This document shows, one piece after another, positions 8,500 to 15,514 of a DNA stretch of 54,834 nucleotides (the stretch's first letter is position 1; each line of letters begins with the position of its first letter). The notes beneath the pieces are model-generated. The model saw only the letters and a list, made by a program, of their open reading frames with translations, was not told the origin of the DNA and searched no databases. The DNA comes from Gemmatimonas phototrophica (GTDB lineage: Bacteria; Latescibacterota; UBA2968; UBA8231). The position numbers and the translations under genes were made by a program. The DNA lies in contig CAMAVQ010000011.1 of assembly GCA_945861755.1 (NCBI GenBank), positions 1-54,834 of the forward strand. Reading direction: 5' to 3'.

Positions 8500-8571
8500 G
8501 GGCTGAGACGCAGCCCGACCGGAAACTCCGGGTCGTTTTTCATCCTCTCAACCGCAGTTGAACAGTTGAGA
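8500..8571 (+). promoter_or_regulatory. Three successive hairpins in the rpsA leader, the middle one terminator-like
   Basis: Hairpin 1 has perfect 6-bp arms (8500-8505 and 8511-8516). Hairpin 2 (8517-8535) has an 8-9 bp stem with one bulge and is followed at once by five T (8536-8540), like an intrinsic terminator. Hairpin 3 pairs TCTCAAC (8546-8552) with GTTGAGA (8565-8571), just before the TGAGGA ribosome-binding site. No clear sigma-70 promoter lies between hairpin 2 and the rpsA ATG. This could be a cmk terminator or an attenuator/autoregulatory leader for S1. Confidence 0.5.
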
Positions 8572-8593
8572 ACCATCTGAGGAACACACCGAA

Positions 8594-10372
8594 ATGACGG
8601 AACAGATCCTTACCCCCGAAGAAAAACCGAAATACGGACAGATCAGCGCCACCGAGCTGGAGGTTCCCGAATACTCCGAAGAGCAGATGCAGGATTTCAT
8701 GGCGCTGTACGACCAGAGCTTCACGGGCATCGCCGAGGGCCAGATCGTCAAGGGCCGGGTGGTGGCTGTGACCCTGACCGAAGTGCTGGTGGACATCGGC
8801 TTCAAGTCCGAGGGCGCCATTCCCCTCAAGGAATTCGGCGACATGCCCGAGGGCATTCAGCTGGGTAACGAGATCGAGGTTTTCTTAGAAAATGTCGAAG
8901 ACCAGGACGGCCGGGTGGTGTTATCCAAGCAGAAGGCCGACTTCATGCGGGTCTGGGACCGCATCAAGGAGGCCCACGACACCGGCAACACCGTCAGCGG
9001 CCGGCTGGTGCGGCGCATCAAGGGCGGCATCGTCGTCGACCTCTTTGGCGTCGAAGCCTTCCTGCCCGGATCGCAGATCGATATCCGCCAGGTCAAGAAT
9101 TTCGACCAGTTCATCGGCCAGGAATTCCCCTTTCGTATCATCAAGCTCAACAAGGCACGCCGCAACATCGTCGTCTCGCGCCGCGCCGTGCTCGAAGCCG
9201 AGCGCGAACGCATGCGCTCGCAGATCATCAAGGAGTTGGAGGAAGGGCAGGTCCGCGAGGGCGTCGTCAAGAACATCACCGACTTCGGCGCCTTCATCGA
9301 TCTGGGCGGGGTGGACGGCCTCTTACACATCACCGACATGTCCTGGGGCCGGGTCAACCATCCCTCCGAGCTGGTCAACATCGGCGACCGCATCAAGGTC
9401 AAGGTGCTCAACTACGACCGCGAGCGCGAGCGCATCTCCCTGGGCCTCAAGCAGCTCACCACCCATCCCTGGGAACAAATCGATCAGCGCTACCCCGAAG
9501 GCACCCAGACCAAGGGCAAGGTGGTCAGCATCACCGACTACGGCGCCTTCGTGGAGCTGGAAGAGGGCATCGAGGGCTTGGTCCACATCTCCGAGATGTC
9601 CTGGACCCAGCACATCCGCCACCCCTCCAAGCTGGTCAACATCGGCGACAGTGTCGAAGTGATGGTGCTCAAGCTCGACAAGGAGAGCCAGAAGATCTCC
9701 CTGGGTATGAAACAAACCGACCCCGATCCCTGGGAGAGCTTGGACAACAAATACCCGATGAACACCCGCCTGGAAGGCAAGGTCAAGAGCCTGACCAATT
9801 TCGGCGCTTTTGTCGAGATCGAGGAGGGCATCGACGGCCTGGTCCACATCTCCGACATGTCGTGGACCCGGCGCATCCGCCAGGCCAACGAACTGTTTAA
9901 GAAGGGCGATGTGATCCCGGTAATGGTCACCGAGATCGACAAGAAGCGCCGGCGCATCTCGCTGAGTCACAAGCTGGCCTGCGACAACCCCTGGCCCAAG
10001 TTCATCAACCAGTACGCGGTGGGCACCTCTACCCAGGGCACCATCTCCCGGGTGCTGGAGCGCGGCGTGGTGGTCTCGCTGGCCGGCGATGTGGACGGCT
10101 TTGTGCCCCTCTCGCAGTTGGGCATCGACAACCTCCAGACCCCGCGCCAGGGCTTCGATCTAGGTCAGGAACTGCCGCTCAAGGTGATCGAGTTCGACGA
10201 GGGGCAGAAGAAGATCGTGCTCAGCGTCATCGACTACCTGCGCGACAAGGACCAGGCCGAGGTAGACGCCTACCAGGCCAGCCATCCCATCCAGACGGTC
10301 ACCATCGGCGAGGTGGTTGCCGACCAGGACGAGGAGATGGAAAGCTGGGGAGACAACCTGGGCCGGAAGTAA
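8594..10372 (+). CDS. rpsA: 30S ribosomal protein S1
   Basis: This 592-residue S1 has six S1/OB-fold RNA-binding repeats from about residue 45 to 560. The central ones are nearly identical (GAFVELEEGIEGLVHISEMSW and GAFVEIEEGIDGLVHISDMSW), a hallmark of S1. It recruits mRNA to the 30S subunit. No IspH or other fused domain is present. The ATG has a TGAGGA ribosome-binding site. The gene stands alone between the leader hairpins and a strong terminator. S1 often represses its own mRNA, so the leader structures are of interest. Confidence 0.97.
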   Translation: MTEQILTPEEKPKYGQISATELEVPEYSEEQMQDFMALYDQSFTGIAEGQIVKGRVVAVTLTEVLVDIGFKSEGAIPLKEFGDMPEGIQLGNEIEVFLENVEDQDGRVVLSKQKADFMRVWDRIKEAHDTGNTVSGRLVRRIKGGIVVDLFGVEAFLPGSQIDIRQVKNFDQFIGQEFPFRIIKLNKARRNIVVSRRAVLEAERERMRSQIIKELEEGQVREGVVKNITDFGAFIDLGGVDGLLHITDMSWGRVNHPSELVNIGDRIKVKVLNYDRERERISLGLKQLTTHPWEQIDQRYPEGTQTKGKVVSITDYGAFVELEEGIEGLVHISEMSWTQHIRHPSKLVNIGDSVEVMVLKLDKESQKISLGMKQTDPDPWESLDNKYPMNTRLEGKVKSLTNFGAFVEIEEGIDGLVHISDMSWTRRIRQANELFKKGDVIPVMVTEIDKKRRRISLSHKLACDNPWPKFINQYAVGTSTQGTISRVLERGVVVSLAGDVDGFVPLSQLGIDNLQTPRQGFDLGQELPLKVIEFDEGQKKIVLSVIDYLRDKDQAEVDAYQASHPIQTVTIGEVVADQDEEMESWGDNLGRK

Positions 10373-10394
10373 GCCCTGCCCCCCTAAAAGATGA

Positions 10395-10436
10395 GAAGAG
10401 CCAGGAGTCCCCGGATTCCTGGCTCTTCGCTTTTCT
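10395..10436 (+). terminator. Intrinsic terminator after rpsA
   Basis: A 12-bp perfect stem (10395-10406 with 10417-10428) has a 10-nt loop and is followed by GCTTTTCTT. It lies 23 nt after the rpsA stop. Confidence 0.9.
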
Positions 10437-10442
10437 TCGCTG

Positions 10443-10471
10443 TTGATGGGATCGTCCCCTTTCTCTATAGT
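10443..10471 (+). promoter_or_regulatory. Sigma-70-type promoter for the PhyH-mutS unit
   Basis: TTGATG (10443-10448) and TATAGT (10466-10471) are separated by 17 nt, about 40 nt before the dioxygenase ATG. It sits directly after the rpsA terminator, so the PhyH-mutS transcript starts independently. Confidence 0.65.
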
Positions 10472-10511
10472 CTAGCCCGCTAGTCCAAATGCCGAGGAGG
10501 ATTTTCCAGCG

Positions 10512-11321
10512 ATGACTGCAACAACACCCACCCCCTTGGCCGGCCAAAAGGCCAGCCCTGAACAACTGCAGACTTGGGCCGAGCAGTTCAACCGCGACGG
10601 CTATATGTTCATACAAGACGTGTTGCCCCCCGACTGGTGCGCTGAATTGCGCGCCGACTTGGACCGGCTCTTGCGCGACAACCCCGAAGGTCTCAACTCA
10701 AAGGGCACCGCCATCGAGCTGGTACACCGCGCGTTCGTACACAGCCCGGCAAATCTGCGCCTCTTTGACGTGGAGCCCATCGTCAGCCTCGCCGAGGCCA
10801 TAGTGGCCCCCAACTGCCACGTCATCCACAACAACTCCTTTGTCACCCGGCCCGGCGGCGGGCTGTCCACCTGGCACCAGGACGACGCCCCCCACTACCT
10901 GGTCACCCATGGCGAACCCCCCACCAACGTGCGCTTGCCGGTACTCTTCTTCACCTGCAATTACTACCTGACCGATGTGGACGAGATCGCCCACGGGGGC
11001 ACCGAGGCCATCCCCGGTTCCCATCTGTACGGCGCCCCCTGCCCCCCTTCGCTGGCGGGAACCCCCTGGGAGAAAAAAGTCCTCTACAACCTGGGCAAGG
11101 CCGGCAGCGTGGTGATGTTCAACAACCAGGTCTGGCACCGGGGCGGGCCCAACACCAGCCAGCGCACCCGCTACATCACCCAGATCACCTACGGCCGCCG
11201 CATGATCGGCCACAAGTATTTCCCTTTTATGAACTACGTCATGCCCGAACACCTGTACGCCGACGCCGACCCTCGGCGGCACCGGCTCTTGGGCTTTTTG
11301 GATCGCGGCGCGTATGGCTGA
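10512..11321 (+). CDS. Phytanoyl-CoA dioxygenase (PhyH) family protein
   Basis: This 269-residue protein belongs to the Fe(II)/2-oxoglutarate dioxygenases. The metal triad is readable: HxD in LSTWHQDDAPHY and the distal His in NNQVWHRGGPN, followed by Arg in SQRTRYITQIT for 2-oxoglutarate. PhyH proteins hydroxylate diverse small molecules, and the substrate cannot be inferred here. The ATG follows AGGAGGATTTTCCAGCG, with the Shine-Dalgarno slightly far. Its 3' end overlaps the mutS start by 8 bases, so the two are co-transcribed and probably translationally coupled, an unusual partner for a repair gene. Confidence 0.9.
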   Translation: MTATTPTPLAGQKASPEQLQTWAEQFNRDGYMFIQDVLPPDWCAELRADLDRLLRDNPEGLNSKGTAIELVHRAFVHSPANLRLFDVEPIVSLAEAIVAPNCHVIHNNSFVTRPGGGLSTWHQDDAPHYLVTHGEPPTNVRLPVLFFTCNYYLTDVDEIAHGGTEAIPGSHLYGAPCPPSLAGTPWEKKVLYNLGKAGSVVMFNNQVWHRGGPNTSQRTRYITQITYGRRMIGHKYFPFMNYVMPEHLYADADPRRHRLLGFLDRGAYG

Positions 11322-13926
11322 GAACGGAGAGGAAAAGCTCACCCCGGCGATGGCGCAGTACCACCATTTCAAGCGCCAGCACCGGGACGCCATTCTCCTC
11401 TTTCGTATGGGCGATTTCTACGAGACCTTCTTCGAGGACGCCCGCGAGATGTCCCGCCTGCTCGGTATCACCCTCACCGCCCGCAATCACGGCAAGACCA
11501 CCGGCGAGGTGCCCCTGGCCGGCGTGCCCCACCATGCGGTGGAGGCGTACGTGGCCAAGCTGCTGCGCCTGGGCCGCAAGGTGGCCATCTGCGAGCAGGT
11601 CGAGGACCCCAGAAAAGCCAAGGGGGTCGTCAAACGCGATGTAGTACAGGTGATCTCCCCAGGCACCGCCCTGGCCGATTCCATGCTCGACCAGCAGCGC
11701 AACAATTTCCTGGTATGCCTCTGTGCCGGCCAGGGCCGGGCGGGCCTGGCCAGCGTCGATCTGTCCACCGGCGATTTTCTCCTCGACGAGTTGCCCCTGG
11801 AAGAGCTGGCCGACGAATTGGAGCGCCTGGCCCCAGCCGAATTGCTGCTGAGCGAAGCGGCCGACCCGCACTGGGTGGACACCCTGCGCCAAGTGCTGCC
11901 GCGCGCATCGCAGAGCCGGATCGAGGACTGGCAGTTCGAGTATCGCCAGGCGTACGAGACCCTGGCCGAACAATTACACGTCCACTCCCTCAAGGGTTTC
12001 GACTGCGAGGATCTGCACCAGGGGGTCTGCGCCGGGGGCGCCGCCCTCCACTATCTGCGCGACACCCAGCGCGGGGCCGTGGAACACCTCAACCGGCTCA
12101 CCCGACAGCGGCGCGAAAACTGCCTCTACCTCGACGCCACTGCCCGCCGAAATCTGGAATTGCTGGCCAACCAACAGGACGGCGCCGAACAGGGCTCGTT
12201 GGTCGAGGTGCTCGACGACACCCGCACCCCCATGGGCGCCCGCCTGCTGCGCCAGTGGGTGGTCGCCCCGCTGCGCGATCCGGCGGCTATCACCCGACGC
12301 CTGGACACGGTGGAGGTGTTGCTGGGTGAACGCGGTCCCCACGCCCGGCTGCAGGAAACCCTGGGCCAGGTGGGGGACCTGGAGCGGATGGTGGCGCGTA
12401 TCTGCTGCCAGCGGGCCAATGCCCGCGACCTGGTGGGCCTGGGCCGTTCCCTGGGGCAGGTGCCAAGCCTGCGCCAGCAGGCCGGAGCCTTGGCGGCCCC
12501 GCTCTTGCAAGAATTGGCCGCCGTCGGCCTGCCGGTGGTCGACGAGCTGGTCGAACTGATCCGCCGCACCCTGGTCGACGACCCGCCGGCCACCCTCACC
12601 GAAGGCGGCATGGTGCGCTCGGGCTGCGACGCCGAGCTGGACGAGTTGCGCCAGGCCAGCGCCGGGGGCAAGGAGTGGATCGCCCAGCTGCAGGTGCAGG
12701 AACGGGCGCGCACCGGCATCGCCTCACTCAAGGTGGGCTTCAACCAGGTCTTCGGCTATTACCTGGAGGTGAGCAAGGCCAACCACGACAAGGTGCCCGA
12801 CGACTACATCCGCAAGCAGACCCTGGTCAATGCCGAGCGCTATCTCACCCCGGAATTGAAGGAATGGGAGGCCAAGGTACTGGGCGCCGAGGAAAAGATC
12901 GCCGAGATCGAAACCCGGATTTTCCTGGAGCTGCGCACCCAGGTGGCCGGCTGGGCCGCCCGGGTGCAGCAGATTGCCCGCAGCCTGGCCCAGCTCGACG
13001 TGTTGGTTTCCCTGGCCGAGGTGGCCCAGCGCGAACGCTATGTCCGCCCCCAGATCGACGAGGGGCCGGACATCGAGATCGAGGGCGGCCGGCATCCGGT
13101 AATCGAGCGCCGGCTCCAGGAAGGGCGCTTCGTGCCCAACGACCTCTACCTAGACGCCCAGACCCAAGTCCTGTTAATCACCGGGCCCAACATGGCCGGC
13201 AAGAGCACCATCATCCGCCAGGTGGGGCTCATCGTGCTGCTGGCGCAGCTGGGCAGCTTTGTGCCGGCCCGGCGCGCCCGCCTGGGCGTGGTGGACCGCA
13301 TCTTTACCCGGGTGGGGGCCGCCGACAACCTGGCTCGGGGCGAGAGCACCTTCATGGTGGAGATGAACGAAGCGGCCAATATCCTCAACAACGCCACCGA
13401 GCGCAGCCTGATTCTGATGGACGAGTTGGGACGGGGCACCAGCACCTTCGACGGGCTGAGCCTGGCCTGGGCCATTGTCGAATTCCTGCACGACTGCCCC
13501 TCCCGGCCGCGCACCCTCTTCGCCACCCACTACCACGAGCTGACCAAGCTGGAGGGGCCGCTGGTGCGCCTGAAAAACGCCAACGTGCTGGTGCGGGAGG
13601 AGGGCGGCCATGTCGTCTTCCTACACCGCCTGGCCCCCGGCCCCTGCGACCGCAGCTACGGCATCAACGTGGCGCAGATGGCCGGCATGCCTACCCAGGT
13701 GGTGGGGCGGGCCAAAGAGATCCTGGCGCGCCTGGAACGAGGGGAGCCGCAGGAATCGGTCCCCCGCAGGAACCCCGCCGAGGAGCAGCTGCCGCTCTTC
13801 GCCATTGCCGCCCCCCAATCACCGGTGGTCGCCGAACTGCGCCAACTCGACCTGGACCGGCTCACGCCGCTGCAGGCCCTGCTCAAACTGGGGGAATGGC
13901 AGGATAAACTGGGAGGGAAAAACTGA
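11314..13926 (+). CDS. mutS: DNA mismatch repair protein MutS
   Basis: This 870-residue protein has all MutS domains. The mismatch-reading N-domain has MGDFYETFFEDA, including the F-x-E wedge motif. Connector, core lever and clamp domains follow, then the ABC-type ATPase: Walker A GPNMAGKST near residue 624, Walker B LILMDELGRG and the STFDGLSLAWAI segment. The C-terminal tail ends with PLQALLKLGEWQDKL, as in full-length MutS1. It recognises mispairs and recruits MutL; no mutL is in the window. The start overlaps the dioxygenase gene. MutS2 is excluded by the mismatch-binding domain. Confidence 0.97.
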   Translation: MAENGEEKLTPAMAQYHHFKRQHRDAILLFRMGDFYETFFEDAREMSRLLGITLTARNHGKTTGEVPLAGVPHHAVEAYVAKLLRLGRKVAICEQVEDPRKAKGVVKRDVVQVISPGTALADSMLDQQRNNFLVCLCAGQGRAGLASVDLSTGDFLLDELPLEELADELERLAPAELLLSEAADPHWVDTLRQVLPRASQSRIEDWQFEYRQAYETLAEQLHVHSLKGFDCEDLHQGVCAGGAALHYLRDTQRGAVEHLNRLTRQRRENCLYLDATARRNLELLANQQDGAEQGSLVEVLDDTRTPMGARLLRQWVVAPLRDPAAITRRLDTVEVLLGERGPHARLQETLGQVGDLERMVARICCQRANARDLVGLGRSLGQVPSLRQQAGALAAPLLQELAAVGLPVVDELVELIRRTLVDDPPATLTEGGMVRSGCDAELDELRQASAGGKEWIAQLQVQERARTGIASLKVGFNQVFGYYLEVSKANHDKVPDDYIRKQTLVNAERYLTPELKEWEAKVLGAEEKIAEIETRIFLELRTQVAGWAARVQQIARSLAQLDVLVSLAEVAQRERYVRPQIDEGPDIEIEGGRHPVIERRLQEGRFVPNDLYLDAQTQVLLITGPNMAGKSTIIRQVGLIVLLAQLGSFVPARRARLGVVDRIFTRVGAADNLARGESTFMVEMNEAANILNNATERSLILMDELGRGTSTFDGLSLAWAIVEFLHDCPSRPRTLFATHYHELTKLEGPLVRLKNANVLVREEGGHVVFLHRLAPGPCDRSYGINVAQMAGMPTQVVGRAKEILARLERGEPQESVPRRNPAEEQLPLFAIAAPQSPVVAELRQLDLDRLTPLQALLKLGEWQDKLGGKN

Positions 13927-13932
13927 ACGATT

Positions 13933-14484
13933 ATGCCTTCGCCCGCCGACCACTTCACCCAACTGCAGAAGGTGGCCGTCTTCCTCATCGCCCTGGGCCA
14001 GGAGCGGGCCCGCCTGCTGCTGGCCAGCATGGAATTACCCACCATCGAGCGCCTCAACCAGACCATCGCCAGTCTGGGCCTGGTAACCCCGGAGGAGAAA
14101 GCCGCGGTGATGCTGGAATTCGCCGACTTCTTCTTTGCAGGCAAGTCCCTACCCGCCCCGCTGGCCAACCCCGTGGCCCCCAAATCAGTGCCGCCTCCCA
14201 AGGCCAAACCGAAACAGACACCAGCCAAGCCAGGGCCAGCATCGGCCAAACCCAAAGTCCCCCCAGTAAAGCCGGTACCAGCCGCCAAGCCGGCAGCCAA
14301 GCCACCACCCAAAACAAAAACGCCCCCAGCGCTCTTGCTGCCGGCGGCGAAAAATGACGACCAGACCGCGCGCGAAGCCCTTGAGAAGCTGCGCGAGCAG
14401 GTGGACCCCAAACAGATCAACTGGGGCCGGGCTGGGTACGATTTTGGGGAGGGCTTTAAAGGCCCAAAGGGAGATCGGCGCTAG
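13933..14484 (+). CDS. FliG N-terminal-domain-like protein with Lys/Ala/Pro-rich linker
   Basis: This 183-residue soluble protein starts 6 nt after mutS. Residues 8-68 (KVAVFLIALGQERARLLL, then a helix ending in TPEEKAAVMLEFADFF) resemble the N-terminal domain of the flagellar switch protein FliG. Residues 75-135 are a Lys-Ala-Pro-rich linker with PPK, KPA and KPV units. The C-terminus (REALEKLREQVDPKQINWGRAGYDFGEGFKG, given in part) has no match I recognise. FliG middle and C-terminal domains are absent and no flagellar gene is in the window. The FliG resemblance is moderate. The stop shares CTAG with the opposing small ORF. Confidence 0.6.
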   Translation: MPSPADHFTQLQKVAVFLIALGQERARLLLASMELPTIERLNQTIASLGLVTPEEKAAVMLEFADFFFAGKSLPAPLANPVAPKSVPPPKAKPKQTPAKPGPASAKPKVPPVKPVPAAKPAAKPPPKTKTPPALLLPAAKNDDQTAREALEKLREQVDPKQINWGRAGYDFGEGFKGPKGDRR

Positions 14485-14591
14485 ACGCTCCTCCCGCTCA
14501 ACTCCTGCACCCGTTCGCCCAGAGCGCGGACGATGAAGACCAGAAAGCCCACAGCCAGGGCCAGTTGACTCAAGAGCATCGCCTTGTCCAT
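14481..14591 (-). CDS. Small single-pass membrane protein (36 aa)
   Basis: A 36-codon minus-strand ORF begins with ATG at 14591, with GAGGAG about 5 nt upstream, one of the better ribosome-binding sites in the window. It encodes one hydrophobic helix (MLLSQLALAVGFLVFIVRAL) followed by a short charged tail (GERVQELSGRSV). It converges on the FliG-N-like gene and their stops share CTAG (14481-14484). It is too short for homology. The start signal and helix argue it is real, but expression evidence would be needed. Confidence 0.45.
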   Translation of the reverse strand: MDKAMLLSQLALAVGFLVFIVRALGERVQELSGRSV

Positions 14592-14758
14592 ATCTTCTCC
14601 TCGCGGGTAATCGGGACTGCCATCAGCGTTGAGCAAAAGCCGCACCAGATTGCCCGATTCCACCCAAGTCCTTTACTTTCAAGTGTAAGCCGCCGGCCCC
14701 TTACCTTCGCAGCCCCAGCCCAGTCGGCAGAGAACTCCCCCGCAGAGGAGGTTGTTTC

Positions 14759-15514
14759 CTGACCCAGTCCACTCCCGCACCCGAATTGATCTGGGGCCGT
14801 CACCCCGTCCTCGAAGCACTCAAGGCCGGCCGTCCCTGTCAGCGCCTGGTGATCGCCCAGGGCAGTCACGGCCCGGCCATCGACGAGATCTTCGCCCTCG
14901 CCAAACAGGCCGGCATTCCCTTCGACGTGCAGGAGCGCACCCTCCTGGACCGGGCAGCCGGTCCCCAGCATCAGGGCGTGATCGCCCACCTGGCGGCCCG
15001 CGCCTACGCCTCCTTCGAGGAGATCTTGATCGGCCTCGACCTGCGCACCGCCTTCCTGGTCTTCCTCGACGGCATCCAGGACCCCCACAATTTGGGGGCG
15101 ATCATCCGCAGCGCCCACGCGGTGGGCGCCGACGCGGTGGTGATCCAGGAGCGGGGTGCTGCCGGGCTGACCGGGGCGGCGGCCAGGGCTTCGGCCGGGG
15201 CCATCGAGCACCTGCCGGTCTGCCGGGTGAACAACCTGGGCCGGGCCCTGGCCTTGGCCAAGGAAACCGGCCTGTGGATCACCGGCCTGGCCCCCGACGG
15301 CGAACGCAGCTTCACCGAAGTGGACTTCAAGGGCCCCTGCGGTCTGGTGGTGGGCAGCGAAGGGGCCGGCCTGCGGCGGCTGGTGCGCGAAGGCTGCGAC
15401 TTTGTGGTGCAGATCCCCATGGGCCGCGCCCAGATCGGCTCCTTCAACGCCTCGGTGGCCGCCGGCCTGGTGCTCTACGAAGTTTTCCGCCAGCGCCGCC
15501 CGACCTCCGGCTGA
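14759..15514 (+). CDS. rlmB: 23S rRNA 2'-O-methyltransferase RlmB (SpoU family)
   Basis: RlmB methylates the ribose of a conserved guanosine in the 23S rRNA peptidyl-transferase loop (G2251 in E. coli). The protein has the substrate-binding N-domain (LIWGRHPVLEALKAGR) and the knotted SPOUT domain with FLDGIQDPHNLGAIIRSAHA, GSEGAGLRRLV and IPMGRAQIGSFNASVAAG. The best-supported start is an unusual CTG at 14759, with AGAGGAGG about 7 nt upstream (251 aa). The next in-frame candidate, TTG at 14786, has no ribosome-binding site and would trim nine residues. The stop overlaps the lptD ATG. Confidence 0.92.
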   Translation: MTQSTPAPELIWGRHPVLEALKAGRPCQRLVIAQGSHGPAIDEIFALAKQAGIPFDVQERTLLDRAAGPQHQGVIAHLAARAYASFEEILIGLDLRTAFLVFLDGIQDPHNLGAIIRSAHAVGADAVVIQERGAAGLTGAAARASAGAIEHLPVCRVNNLGRALALAKETGLWITGLAPDGERSFTEVDFKGPCGLVVGSEGAGLRRLVREGCDFVVQIPMGRAQIGSFNASVAAGLVLYEVFRQRRPTSG

